In this document: one piece after another, positions 53,578 to 64,000 of the stretch
Numbering within the stretch: the stretch's first letter is position 1
Layout of the letters: each line of letters starts with the position of its first letter
DNA from: Hybos culiciformis
Lineage: Eukaryota; Arthropoda; Insecta; Diptera; Hybotidae
Assembly: GCA_964007475.1 (NCBI GenBank)
Contig: CAXFZM010000075.1
Coordinates: forward strand, 12,501-76,500
Reading direction: 5' to 3'
DNA length: 64,000 nt
The notes under the pieces: model-generated
The model's database searches: none
Told to the model about the DNA's origin: nothing
The model's input: the letters and a program-made list of their open reading frames with translations, nothing else
Made by a program: the position numbers and the translations under genes

Positions 53578-54831
53578 TAGGGTTTCTGAAAACTCGGGTT
53601 TTCTGGACTCGGCGAGTCCGAGTCCCAAATTTCGCAAACTCGTCGACTCCGAGTCGAGTCCATTGTTCATATCAACAAAAAAATTACTAAAAATTTGAGT
53701 TATTTATTATATTACAACGCCTAGAACCACAACGTCAAGAACCAAAAATCTCAGGTAAAACTCTTGTTATATAATAAATAATTCTATAATTTTAACAAAT
53801 TTTAGTAATTTATTTTTTTTACAAAGAGCAATAAGAATTGTTATTGAAATCCAATATATTAAAATAAAAATAAATAAAAGGAAATGTAGTCCAATTTATT
53901 GTATTCATTTATTATTAAAAATTAACTTTAAAAACAAATAAAACCTAGGGCGCAGTGAAATAAGGCAGCGGGAAACAAGGCCGCGATAAGTTTTTTGTTG
54001 CGGTCTTATTTCATTTTGAAAAATGAAATAAGACCGCATAAAATTCCTTTCGCCCTGCTGCCCCCTGCCCTGTGTGCTCACCTCACAAGATTACGCGTCC
54101 TTATTTCATTTATAAAAATGAAATTAGCCCTCCGAATAATTGTTTTTTTTGCCGCGGTCTTATTTCATTTTTCAAAACGAAATGGGCCGCAAGAAATTTT
54201 TTGTGGTCTTATTTCATTTTGAAAAATGAAATAAGGTCGCGAGGATTTTTTCGCGGCCTTATTTCATTTTGAAAAAAGAAATAAGGCCGCGAAAAAATCT
54301 GCGCGGCCTTATTTCATTTTTCAAAATGAAATAAGACCGCAACAAAAACACGTCGCGGCCTTATTTCCCGCGGCCTTATTTCCATCCCCCAAAACCTAGT
54401 AGATTAATTATTTGGATAGTTAGATTTTACTTTATTAATTATTTTTTCGATCTTAATGTAGAAATGTTTCAGAAATGTTAAAGATATATAGATTTGTCCC
54501 CATCCGATTTTAGTACAAAAACCACTATTTATTGCAAAATTTATTTCGTTTGAAATTGAAGTTGATTTTATAGAGGAAAGTGGGTTGTATATACTTGTTA
54601 GTTTTCCAGTATTTCTAAAAATCAAAAATTCTTGTTTCTAAAAAGTAAAAATTCTTCGGATTCAGCTGCGTTTTTCAAAATTAAATCAAGTTTTGATCAT
54701 TCTTTGAGACAAATTTTCAAAAAAATATATAAAAACTTGGACTCTGGATTATCAGAGTCGAGTACCGAGTCCGAGTAACTTCCTAATACTCGTCGAGTCC
54801 AAATCCGAGTCGAATCGAGTCCAGAAACCTA
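53578..54831. mobile_element. hAT nested in foldback hAT (unit 3)
   Basis: Counterpart of 37790-38867, flanked by ATATGTGAT (53569-53577 and 54832-54840). The minus-strand hATC remnant is at 54404-54625. Confidence 0.8.
53949..54390. mobile_element. GC-rich MULE-like foldback, long version (unit 3)
   Basis: Counterpart of 38161-38426 with the same AAAACCTAG duplication (53940-53948 and 54391-54399). It has 176 bp more, including a non-repetitive stretch at about 54045-54100 (ttcgccctgctgccccctgc). Unit 2 probably lost this by deletion between repeated arms. Short ORFs here are repeat translations. Confidence 0.75.
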
Positions 54832-55952
54832 ATATGTGATGAACTCAATTTCTGTATAATACAATCAATATTAAACAAATGTTCGAGTATTCAAGGAATA
54901 TTGTATTAACTTACCTAAATATTTATTTTATAGTTTGGTTTGAACCATTAAAATTTAATAAATGTGTTCCTAAAGTAAATTTTAACAGAATTGTAAGTAA
55001 GTTTTTGTCGCATATTAAATTTCTAGTACTTTTTTATTCTCTACATAGAGTTTCACACAAATTATAATTAGCTTTTAGAAGCACAAGTTCATTAAAGTTT
55101 TCGTCAATATTCCTTGAATACTCGAACATTTGCTTAATATTGATTGCATTATACAGAAATTGAGTAGTTCATCTCATATTGTGACAAACAATTTTAGTAA
55201 TTTTCAATATACTGGTAGGTACTGTATTTTTTGCAGTACCAGTATATTGAGAGAAAATATTGCAGTATTTTTACAGTACCAGTATACTGGTACTGTATTT
55301 TTTGCAGTACCAGTATATTGTGAGAAAATATTGCAGTATTTTTACAGTACCAGTATACTGGTACTGAAATTTTTTTAAGTATCAGTACATTGTAGAAAAA
55401 TATTGCAGTATTTTTGCAGTACCAGTATACTGGTACTGAAATTTTTTTAAGTATCAGTACATTCTAGAAAAATATTGCAGTATTTTTGCAGTACCAGCTC
55501 TGTAACCTACTAACTGTCCCACTTTCTAATCCCTTCTAAATTTCCTGTCCCCATTACCCAATCCATACTTCTTTAAGTATAAAAGGTATCCCACCTAGTG
55601 ATTTGGTAACTTTAATAAAAAAAAAAAAAATTCGTATAGTTCGATTTTTTAATTCTGTAAGTACCTTTCAAAGGCTTCTACTTCACGAGATTGAAAATTT
55701 GATCAACTGACAACCCGTTAGTGAAACCAAAGGTGGCAACTAGGAGCCTAGTTTTATACGTGCCTTCTATAAAACAAAAAGGCATTCACTATGTGTTCTG
55801 GAGCATCATTAAAATTAATTGAATCATGTTTATATAAGCGTTTCCTAGAATTTAAACGGTTTTTGTTTATCATCAACTTGATATTTTTATCCATTACATT
55901 GCTACTGCAGCGTTGCCTTATAAAATGTTTATCAATAATTGTTAATTAATTA

Positions 55953-56200
55953 AGGTATGATTGTCGGCCGTCATGGTGTAGTTGTATTGCCATTATCCTA
56001 TGGCGTGTTCGGTCGAGGGTTCTATTCCCACCTCGGACTGGAATTTGTGTCAATTTTCCAATTTGTCTCACTTGAATTAAGTGTTTGTGTTGTTTTTTTT
56101 TTTTTATACAATAGAAAAATATTTTTTTATTTGAACAATAAATACCGATTATTTTGTGTGATTTTTAATCGATTTATTATTTAAAGCAATTTCAATAATT
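55953..56200 (+). mobile_element. tRNA-derived SINE-like head (unit 3)
   Basis: Counterpart of 39998-40240; A-box-like tcatggtgtagttg at 55971-55984 and B-box-like gggttctattccc at 56017-56029. The 75-residue ORF over it is a chance reading. Confidence 0.55.
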
Positions 56201-57825
56201 TTCTTTTTTTTTAATTTTTTTTTATAACAAATTATAACTTGTGATAATTTAGAAAAAATGGGAATCAAGTAAGTAATTTATCCAACAGAATTACATATTA
56301 AATTAAGTTATTTATTATTTTCCAACAATTTTGTTGATCCGGAAACCGGCGTTCACACGCAATCCATAGAGAGCTCTTGAAGGGATTTGAAAAGGAGATT
56401 AGGTCGCGGAGGCCTCCGAAAAGAAAATTTAGACATGCGAAAAGAAAATTTAGACATGCATTTATGCGAATTTTTATGGTAGATATCAAAACTTTGAACT
56501 CAGGTTAATTCAATAAATTTGAAAATGATAGAATATAAAAAAAATATTATTTTTTTGTATTTATGCATATAAGAAAATAAATAACACAAAAATTTGGGCT
56601 TTTTTTTGCGTCTTTCGTAACTACATATCAATAAATTATGAGTTTTTATTGTGCTGATTTCTTTGTTCATTTTAGGAGTTTTCCAAAAGGATGTTGTTCA
56701 AACAACTTGTTTTTAAAAGTTTCGTATAACTGTCCCCTCTAGAAAAATCCAAGAATTGGGTTGATTCCATTTACCGTTTCCGGCCTGTCGAGAAGGGGGG
56801 GAGGGGGATATAATTCCCTGGGCCCACAGAGCTAAGGGGCCCGCTTGTTAAATTTTTTTTGCATTAAAAACAATATACATTATACATATGTGATATTAAG
56901 TTTCATACTTATACAGTGATATTAAGTTTCATGCTTAAATGTGATATTAAGTTTCATGCTTATCAAAGTCATTATTGGAAAAAATTTACATAAAAAGTCC
57001 TTGATGATGGCGTCAAGTAGAATTTTTTGTTATTTCTTATGGAAAAATAGTGTATAAAAATTTTATCATTAGTAAGTATAATTTTATGGTGTTGATTTTT
57101 CAGCTTTTTTTCAGAAAATTAATTTTCTATTTCTACTATAACTAGACATCCAAACTGATTGTATTTGTTGGACTGTTTAGACCGGTCCGAATTAAAATAA
57201 TCTAGGAGGGGTTGTCGTTACTAATTATTTGGGATTTTTTAAAGTGGTATAAATTAAAGTCGAATCTACAAGTTTTTATACAAAGCGAAAAACTTTACAT
57301 TCTGATTCTCATATGATAAGATCCTACCCTGTACACCATAATTCTGATTTCACAAGTAGATTTGTACAAATGTACAAAGTGTGACTATTAATGATAAAAT
57401 TATGTGTTTAGGCGGCTCAATTAATATTATTTTCATAATGTTAAAACCTATAAAAAACCTGTAAAATTTTTTTTTATATTTGTAAAAATCTTTTCCCGAG
57501 CCCGGTGTTGGCTACGACGCCCCTGACCGTTTCAAAAATATAAGGTGAAAAAGTGAAATACGTCAAAAAGTTATAAATGCAATTTTTCGCAATTTTTTTT
57601 TTTGAAACATTAGGTAATTTTATTACCTACATTTAACAAAAAAATTATAGTTCTAGGATGTACCGTTACCGATAAAATTGCAAAAAACCGTTATTTCAAA
57701 AAAAATCAGTTGCGTTTTTCGGCCACTAGATGGCATTTGCGGGTACAATGTCCCGAGTCCCCATTGCCGGTAGTGCCCCTTAGTGATGATTTCATCCCGA
57801 AAGCTCACACCCCCTATTCGGTAGA
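56201..57825. other. Non-coding (unit 3)
   Basis: Counterpart of 40241-41887 and, from 56870, of 2191-2955 plus 5871-6087 in unit 1. The Penelope-like element is absent (empty site near 57610). No gene is seen. Confidence 0.5.
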
Positions 57826-58141
57826 ATCCCCGAGGTCGCTGGGTAGGAGGTCAACAAATTGTTTGTTACGAAATATATATGTTTAATCGTTTCATGTTTT
57901 TATGTACCAAATTTGAATGAAATCGGACAAACTGTTGAAGTTCTCCCCTAGGGAATGTCGCTGGGTTTATTACGAAATTGCTGTGTGTAATCATTTCCTC
58001 TTTTACGTACCAAATTTGAATGAAATCGGACGAACTTTTGAAGTTCATTTCCAGGGCAGGTCGCTGGGTAGGAGGTAAATAAAATTTTTGTTACGAAATT
58101 AGTGTGTAATCATTTTCTCTTTTTACGTTCCAAATTCCCCA
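57826..58141 (+). repeat. ~122-bp tandem repeats, unit 3
   Basis: Counterpart of 41888-42222 with the same shortened second unit. Confidence 0.65.
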
Positions 58142-58309
58142 AAGTGGTCCCTGGGTAGGAGGCCAATCAAATTTTAAAATAGCCTATAACGACATCCCGA
58201 GCTGAGACAAAGACATGGTGTAAGTTTGAAAACGATCGGTTGAGCGGTTGAGGAGCCAAAGAGACAAAGAGAAACTTTTATATATCTGTATATCTAATGA
58301 TCTAATGAT

Positions 58310-59084
58310 CAGCCATCGACCCACGGGCAGCATGCAGCCCATTCGGTTGTTAAATGTGGCCCATTGAGTTTTAATTTTTAATATAAATTTTATTCATTCG
58401 TAATAATTAAAATTCTTAAAAAATCGACTCTAGTGTGCTTTTAGTTTGACTATTGCAGTGTGTGTTTTTAATTTGACAATTTCAAGATTGTATCGATATT
58501 TTAGAAAAAGAGTTTTCGACGCGGTTTTCTGACTTTCACAGCCGTTCCAAAGCAGGAAATGGAGTTAATCGACCTGCAATGTAATGATTTGTTAAATGTT
58601 AAAATAAACTTTTGACCCATCGCAGTTGAAATCATTTTATTCCAGCCTCCAAGACTCTGCTTTTCCGCGTTTGAAAAAATTTTCCGCTGGGATGATAAGA
58701 AATTTCAAAAAACATATATCTACTAGCAAATATTTTAAAAATTAAATTATATAAAAACTAAATTCTTAGTAGAATTACCGATGAACACCTGCGTGCAATA
58801 TTAAGCGCAGGGGCAACCAAATTTGAACCCAACTTTAATGAACTGATAAAAAATACAAAACAATACCAAATATCGCATTAATTTTGTTTATTGTTTTTAC
58901 AAATAAATTTTTCTTTTGGTTTTTTTAAAATAAAAAAAATGTTAAAAAAAATCCTTTTTTTATTTGTTAATGAAAGTAAAATTGGAAGCTAAAAATGGAA
59001 AAGTAAGTATTAAAAGCCAATAACCTAAGCCCTTAACCAGAAAATGGATTCTTGCCTATTACTCAAAAAGGTTGCCGACGGCTG
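58310..59084 (+). mobile_element. hAT remnant, ZBED/GTF2IRD2-like (unit 3)
   Basis: Counterpart of 6586-7359 and 42375-43149. The DEHL... C-terminal piece is near 58783, with no intact frame. Confidence 0.65.
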
Positions 59085-60316
59085 TATTAGATTGTTATTT
59101 AAACCCTATGGCTTTATGTCAAGGCAACTTTTATGCACATGGATAAAACAAAAATACTCCTATAAAAAATAGGAAATTTCAAAATATAAAAACATTAGAA
59201 TTTAAAATTAATAATTCGTAATTTTTACTATAATATATTTTGTTCTAATTAAGCGGAAAATCAAAGTATTTGTATTTGAAGTTGAGTTTTCAATTGTGAA
59301 TGCGTAAATTATAATTGTGAGTACAGCGGCAGTTAATTGGGACCTTGGAATTGTTAAATATTGTGCACTTTAACTTGTAATATTTATAGCTTAATATCTT
59401 CAAAGCTTGTTTTGTTGAGAAAAAGTTAAGCAACAGTTGATAGATCCAAAGAACTAGAGAAGCTTATAGATAACTCTAAACTAATTTTCTAACTCAGCTT
59501 TTACGAGAGTATAGTTTATAGTCGACGAATATGCATACACGCAGAGAAATGCCCTTTCATTCAATATGGTTATATCAGTCATATATGTACTCTTAATCAT
59601 AACGAAAAAATAGCCCTATGATTAAAAATATTCACGCAAAGTGAATAATCTTTGCATATAATTACATCGTGATTACCTCATGATTTACTTGAAATCATAA
59701 GCTATAATGCTGAGTCACGCTGGTCATAAGTTATGATTAAGCAAAAACATTTTTTTTTTACTTTTTATTTTATTTTAGGTGATGAAAATTCATATTATTT
59801 ATTTTAATTACTAAATGAGCCGTTTATTTTGAAAGTGGTTTAAGTCCATTTGTTCTTGCATTGAGATATTTAAGGGTTTGTGTTTGAACTGATTTAAAAA
59901 TATTGGTAACTGGTATTAAATCACTTTCATGTTTTTTTGACCTTAATCATGTTAGATTATAAAATGTAATACTTTTATAAACATTATTTGCATTACTTGA
60001 CATTATCTTGACATTTTAAAATACGCTGCAATCGTCCTACTGATATATTAAAAGTATACTTAAAAAACTATTTTTTACATACATTAATATTTCCATGAAC
60101 TAATTTTCAAGTGTCAAAATCAAAGCGATTTTAATAATACTATATTAAAATTGTTTATAAATAAAAAGGATATGTAGAATTGTGTTTATTGTTATCATTA
60201 ACTATTTTTTTTGGAAAATGGACTGAAACCATTTTCAAAATAAACGGTTCAAATAATAGTTGAAATTTTCTGTAATGTCGCTTTACAAAAAAAAAACAAT
60301 TTTTTTTTGCTTCTTT
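59085..60316. other. Non-coding, foldback sequence (unit 3)
   Basis: Counterpart of 7360-8586. The unit-2 hAT is absent: tatgtagaattgtgttt is continuous at 60170-60186, the empty site. No gene is seen. Confidence 0.45.
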
Positions 60317-60640
60317 CGGGATTCGAACCTGCGTCCTTAACATTACAGATAGCCAACACACCACACAGAAAATGTTTATTTTCTATTTTATATACTTTTT
60401 AAATTTCAATACCGTAGCTGAATGGTAGTGTTGGCGGATTGTAATGCGAAGGACGTAGCATAATTTGGAATCCCAAAGCATAAGAAATAAAATTATAAAA
60501 TTTAATAAAAATATAATAAAAAAATTCTAATAAATAAAAAAAAATTAAATAAAAAAAAATTAAATAAAAAAATTTAAATAAAAAAAAAATAAATAAAAAA
60601 AATTAAATAAAAAATATTAAATAAAAAAATTAAATTTTAT
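60317..60640. repeat. Inverted tRNA-like SINE heads and A-rich tract (unit 3)
   Basis: Heads at 60317-60473 as in 8587-8746, then an (AAAT)n-like tract. Non-coding. Confidence 0.5.
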
Positions 60641-61703
60641 TTTCTTATGTAAAATAGCAATATTACTCGCTTTTAAGACGTAAGAAATGAAATCGATGTT
60701 ATTCGGTAGCATGATTTATGATTTTGCAGTCATAGTGATGGTTTTAACCCTTACCCGATCAACCATTCTTTATATTTCTTGAAGAATATTTAAAAGTCTT
60801 GCACCGAATTGGGCAGAAAAATCGATATATAGAATATTTTTTACACTTCTACAATAATATTTAAAATTATTTAACAATCGTTAATTAACTTTAAATATAT
60901 TTACCATATTTGAAACTTTCTTTAAAAAAAATATTTATATTTATTGCATCGCCTTTAAAATATTGCAATAAATTTTAGTTAAATTTCGGTATAACCAGAA
61001 AACGTCGAAAAACTTTATGAATCGATAAAAATATTTTTTTAATTTTCTTTAAAATAATTTAAAAGAAATATCTTTATGGATAGTCACCATTTTTTGAAGA
61101 ATTTGAACTGCTGAGCGATATGATTTTTTACATCGAAATATATTTACTTAACTTTTAAATTTTATAACACTAAAATTCGATGCAGTTCTTTAATATAGTT
61201 CTTTATATAAAAATTAAATTTTGTAAATAAAAGTCGATAAATATTTACAAAAAAATTAATAGTAATTTAAATTTTACTTTACTGAAAACTTTTTTTGATT
61301 TATTTCGGAAAATATGTTAAAGATTTTTCGATACCGATCGATACTTATTTGTGACTGGACAACTTTAAAATCCCGCATCAATTACTAACAATCGGTAAAT
61401 ACTCTTGATTTTAATAAAGATTCTTCACGTAAGTATAAGATTGGTTGATCGGGTAGTCATTGTTTGTGATTAATATTTACGGTTTATGGTTATTTGTTCA
61501 TGGCTGCAAACTCTGACTACATTACGCATTCGTGCAAGCGTTTTAATCATAATATCAAATTGGATTTCTTTGTGTGTATATACAACAAATTCCTAATCTT
61601 ACCAAATCAAAGTAATTAATATTAAGAAAGCCTCTTATCGTTATTATTGCATAATTCATAATTAATATTTATAAATTACGAAAAATTCAGAAAAAAAAAT
61701 TCA
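60641..61703. other. Upstream region of protease copy 3
   Basis: AT-rich sequence shared with the other units, without the 1.28-kb insertion of unit 1 (empty site near 60893). No gene is seen. Confidence 0.4.
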
Positions 61704-61742
61704 TATATAAATGCATGTTATGAAAAAATATAATTATTAGTT
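61704..61742 (+). promoter_or_regulatory. Candidate core promoter of protease copy 3
   Basis: TATATAA (61704-61710) followed about 33-35 bp later by TTAGTT (61737-61742), which weakly resembles an arthropod initiator, would leave a 5' leader of about 20 nt before the ATG at 61758. The same sequence precedes copies 1 (11206) and 2. No expression evidence is available. Confidence 0.45.
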
Positions 61743-61757
61743 AAAAAATCTATTAAA

Positions 61758-63041
61758 ATGGTTTTTATACAATTCGCAATATTACATTTGTTTGTGCTAT
61801 CAGCATGGTCAAATGAATTTGGAAGAATTCTTAATGGAACCGATGCTGAAATAGGACTTTTTCCACATCAGATTTCTTTGCAAGTATATGGTAGTCATAC
61901 TTGTGGTGGTTCAATTATCTCAGATAAATGGGTGGTCACTGCCGATCATTGTATCGCGTGAGTGGAAACAAAAACTTAGTACTTCATAGCACTTCATAAA
62001 TGAAGATCGTAGTCCGTTTTCCGGGTGACTTGTTGGTGACTTGTTCCCACATGTCAATTCTTACCCAAATCCAATTCAAGATTCACTTCGAGTTTGTGGT
62101 CAATGTTTCAATAAACATATAGTAATTACAATTACTCATATATAAACTATTTCATATATAACAAAATCCATTTTCAGAATTCTTGTACCACATTTGGGAC
62201 TAGATATGACGGTAATAAAATTGAAATTGAAAACTGAAATCTGTTGCAACTTTTTGAAAGTTTAAAAATATAAATCTTTTTAAGCCAGATCTTTAAATTA
62301 TTTAATTATAAAAATTACGGAATAAAATAGGACTAAAAATGTTATTGGTTGAATTATAGAAAAGAAACTAACACCTACAATGTTTGTATAGTTTTTTCTA
62401 CTCAGTTGTAAAACTAGAAATATTTCGATGACGGATGACACATTTGTTTAATGCGTAACTCTAGTAAAATTTTAGCTAAATCAATACTTTTTTTTTTGAC
62501 ATTCAGAGAATTTAAGATGGGGATGTACAAAGTGAAGGCGGGAACAATTGCATTAAGGAGTGGTGGCACTACTGTTCAAATTAAACAGAAAATTGCCCAT
62601 AATGAACATGATATTGCTTTACTGGAATTAATGGAGCGTTTGATATTTACAGAAACTATTGGGCCCATTAAAATTGCTCGAAATGAAATACCAGCAGATA
62701 GTAACATTATTATTTCCGGATGGGGTTCCCGGGACCTGTTAACTGGTGCAACTACAAATATTTTGCAATATAATAAAAATACAATTTTATCACCAAAATC
62801 ATGTGAAGCTATATTATCACGTTTCCAATTCAATTATTATGATGGTTTGATTTGCCTTGATCACGGCGAATATTCTGGCGCTTGCGCTGGAGACTCTGGT
62901 GGACCAGCTGTATATGATAGTCAATTAGTTGGTGTCGCAAGTTTTGTTATTTGTGATTGTGACTCTCCCTATCCGAATGTTTATGTCAAAATATCATTTT
63001 TCCTTGATTGGATTAATGAAGAAACTGGATTGGATTTCTGA
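61758..63041 (+). CDS. S1A chymotrypsin/elastase-like serine protease, copy 3 (intact)
   Basis: Secreted endopeptidase. Exon 1 is 61758-61957, intron 61958-62506 (GTGAGT...TTCAG, phase 2), exon 2 62507-63041, giving 244 residues, the usual family length. Signal peptide about 1-18; activation cleavage after R23 ([11 protein letters not shown]24 becoming the new N-terminus). Catalytic His64 (TADHC), Asp102 (HDIALLEL), Ser197 (GDSGGP). Cys pairs typical of the family: C49-C65, the pair around SCEAILS...ICL, and GACAGD with ICDCD. Six residues before Ser197 is Gly, not the Asp of trypsins, and SFV replaces SWG in the pocket wall, pointing to chymotrypsin/elastase-like specificity. Asp63 beside the catalytic His is unusual, since Ala is nearly universal there. 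It lacks two residues (NTILSPKS) relative to the other copies. Probably digestive or salivary, but location is not shown by sequence. Confidence 0.85.
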
Positions 63042-63123
63042 TTATTAGCATCAATATTAATTTATTCACATACAAAAATCATTAGTCATTAATCATTATT
63101 ACGCTGGTTGTTTTTTGGGAGCT

Positions 63124-63129
63124 AATAAA
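63124..63129 (+). terminator. Polyadenylation signal of protease copy 3
   Basis: AATAAA lies 83 bp after the stop codon, conserved in all three copies (12630, 48127, 63124). Confidence 0.6.
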
Positions 63130-64000
63130 ACAGTTTAAAAACACAAAAAAAGTTTCAAACAAAATTCAATTATTTATCATTTTCTACGAACTATGCAGTA
63201 TTAAATTTTTACCCATCTACGATATAAAAAAAAGGCAAATTTTGTTATAAAACGGAATGTGTAAAAAAAATCATTTTCAATGCGGAAACTGAATTTAGTG
63301 TTTAAATTTGCTTATACTATTTTTTTTTTTTTAAATATCAAAAAATTGAAATTCGTCGGGATGGGAAGTACACAAGAAAATAGACCTGCTCAAAATTTTT
63401 TTTTTTGATTTTTTAACAAATTGTGTTTTAAATATAATATTTGTTGTTTCGTATCCTTATATTTATATATATTTTTAATTATTTTTTTGAGGTTGAGGAT
63501 AAAAATAAAACGAATTGTTTATCTTTTTTTAATCTACTGCCAATATATTTCGTTTCTTGTTTTGAAACTTCTTCAGGGCTACATAATATATAAAGAAATA
63601 TTTGATTTTAAAAAACTCAGAATTATAATCTTAAACTTAATCTACAACTAATATCATACCTTGATTATCTTAAGATAGTTCGTCTAAAAATTTAAAATGA
63701 AAACTGCACATTACTTGATATAGACATTAAAAAATAAATATATAAAATAATTAAAATATTAACTGACAAATTTAAATAATTTAAAATACACAAATAATTT
63801 GAAGAACAACCTTACACTATTATATAAAATATTACTACTGCTTTATTACTATTTTACTTTTTTAATATAATATTACTATATGATAATGAGAAAAAAGAAA
63901 AAGTGAGAGTATTTATGGATCATTAATATACAAAAGAGAAAAAATACAAAAAGAGAAAAAAAAAAAAAAATATTTATAAAGTACAAACCTAAACTAAAGT
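63130..64000. other. 3' flank and end of window
   Basis: Up to 63815 it matches the flank of copy 2. After 63815 it is the unduplicated right flank, AT-rich with an A-run at 63956-63970. The 76-residue hydrophobic ORF (63421-63651) has no family features. No gene is seen. Confidence 0.5.

Larger units (their letters stand above)
53192..55502. mobile_element. hAT foldback with tandem-repeat arms (unit 3)
   Basis: Counterpart of 37407-39545 with the TAACCTAC duplication at 53184-53191 and 55503-55510. It is longer because of the larger inner foldback. Confidence 0.85.
52089..55630 (+). mobile_element. Truncated LINE fragment split by hAT (unit 3)
   Basis: Counterpart of 36304-39673; the C-terminal ORF is 52829-53146 and the poly(A) tail ends at 55630. 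The hAT at 53192-55502 interrupts it at the same position with the same target duplication. Confidence 0.75.
48824..63815 (+). repeat. Unit 3 of ~15-kb tandem segmental duplication
   Basis: Second copy of 33080-48823 in direct orientation. The left junction (cttac|tctgatg at 48823/48824) fuses protease flank to errantivirus gag with no evident shared sequence. The right edge is at 63815, where sequence after cttac differs (actattat). That is the original flank. Confidence 0.9.

Noticed and set aside
53995..54272. Repetitive ORFs such as the one with repeated LISF motifs
   Set aside because: They are translations of the inverted ggccttatttc repeats of a foldback element.
55957..56184. 75-residue ORF over the SINE head
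   Set aside because: Begins in the tRNA-like promoter region and is open in one unit only because of a small indel.
62163..62210. A 34-nt internal exon of the protease gene
   Set aside because: Including it puts a stop in the following exon, whereas joining exon 1 directly to exon 2 gives a continuous 244-residue protease.

Overview
The window looks like nuclear DNA of an AT-rich arthropod, most likely an insect. The reasons are an intron-bearing secreted chymotrypsin-family protease, an errantivirus (env-bearing Ty3/Gypsy element), Jockey-type LINEs, a Penelope-like element and many hAT elements. I cannot name the species. There are no bacterial operons, prophage or CRISPR arrays, and I found no rRNA or intact tRNA gene. 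The only host gene I can support is one S1A serine protease, present three times in the same orientation.

Layout. 1-2190 is the 3' part of a Jockey-like LINE. 2191-12826 is an old, diverged copy of the protease-bearing unit. It is interrupted by a Penelope-like element (2956-5870) and a composite insertion (9113-10395), and its protease (11260-12547) has a stop in the signal peptide. 12827-25756 is a graveyard of transposons: a hAT-like MITE, a broken Gypsy pol with a hAT inside, foldback repeats, a Harbinger-like element carrying a LINE, and a composite repeat block with a truncated LINE. 25757-34252 is an errantivirus on the minus strand with both LTRs, a 4-bp target duplication and two further transposons inside env. 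From 33080 onward the window is a ~15-kb tandem segmental duplication: unit 2 is 33080-48823 and unit 3 is 48824-63815. Each unit carries the 5' end of the errantivirus (gag start plus LTR), a composite LINE block split by a three-level hAT/hAT/foldback nest, a SINE-like head, and a protease gene.

History readable from the sequence. Target-site duplications and empty sites order many events. The errantivirus was present before the 15-kb duplication, because one duplication breakpoint lies in its gag gene. The three-level nest also predates the duplication, since both units carry it. The hAT at 44239-45026 came after, because only unit 2 has it. The Penelope-like element is specific to unit 1.

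Proteases. All three copies use two exons with a phase-2 intron after the catalytic-His exon. Copy 3 (61758-63041) is the only one with an intact start and reading frame (244 residues). Copy 2 has lost its ATG and copy 1 has a TGA in the signal peptide. The specificity-pocket residues suggest a chymotrypsin/elastase-like rather than tryptic enzyme.

I did not find a convincing undescribed multi-gene system. The most interesting items are the paired hammerhead-ribozyme motifs of the Penelope-like element, the 553-bp near-perfect palindrome with a 9-bp target duplication, the nested foldback elements, and the divergent fates of the triplicated protease.
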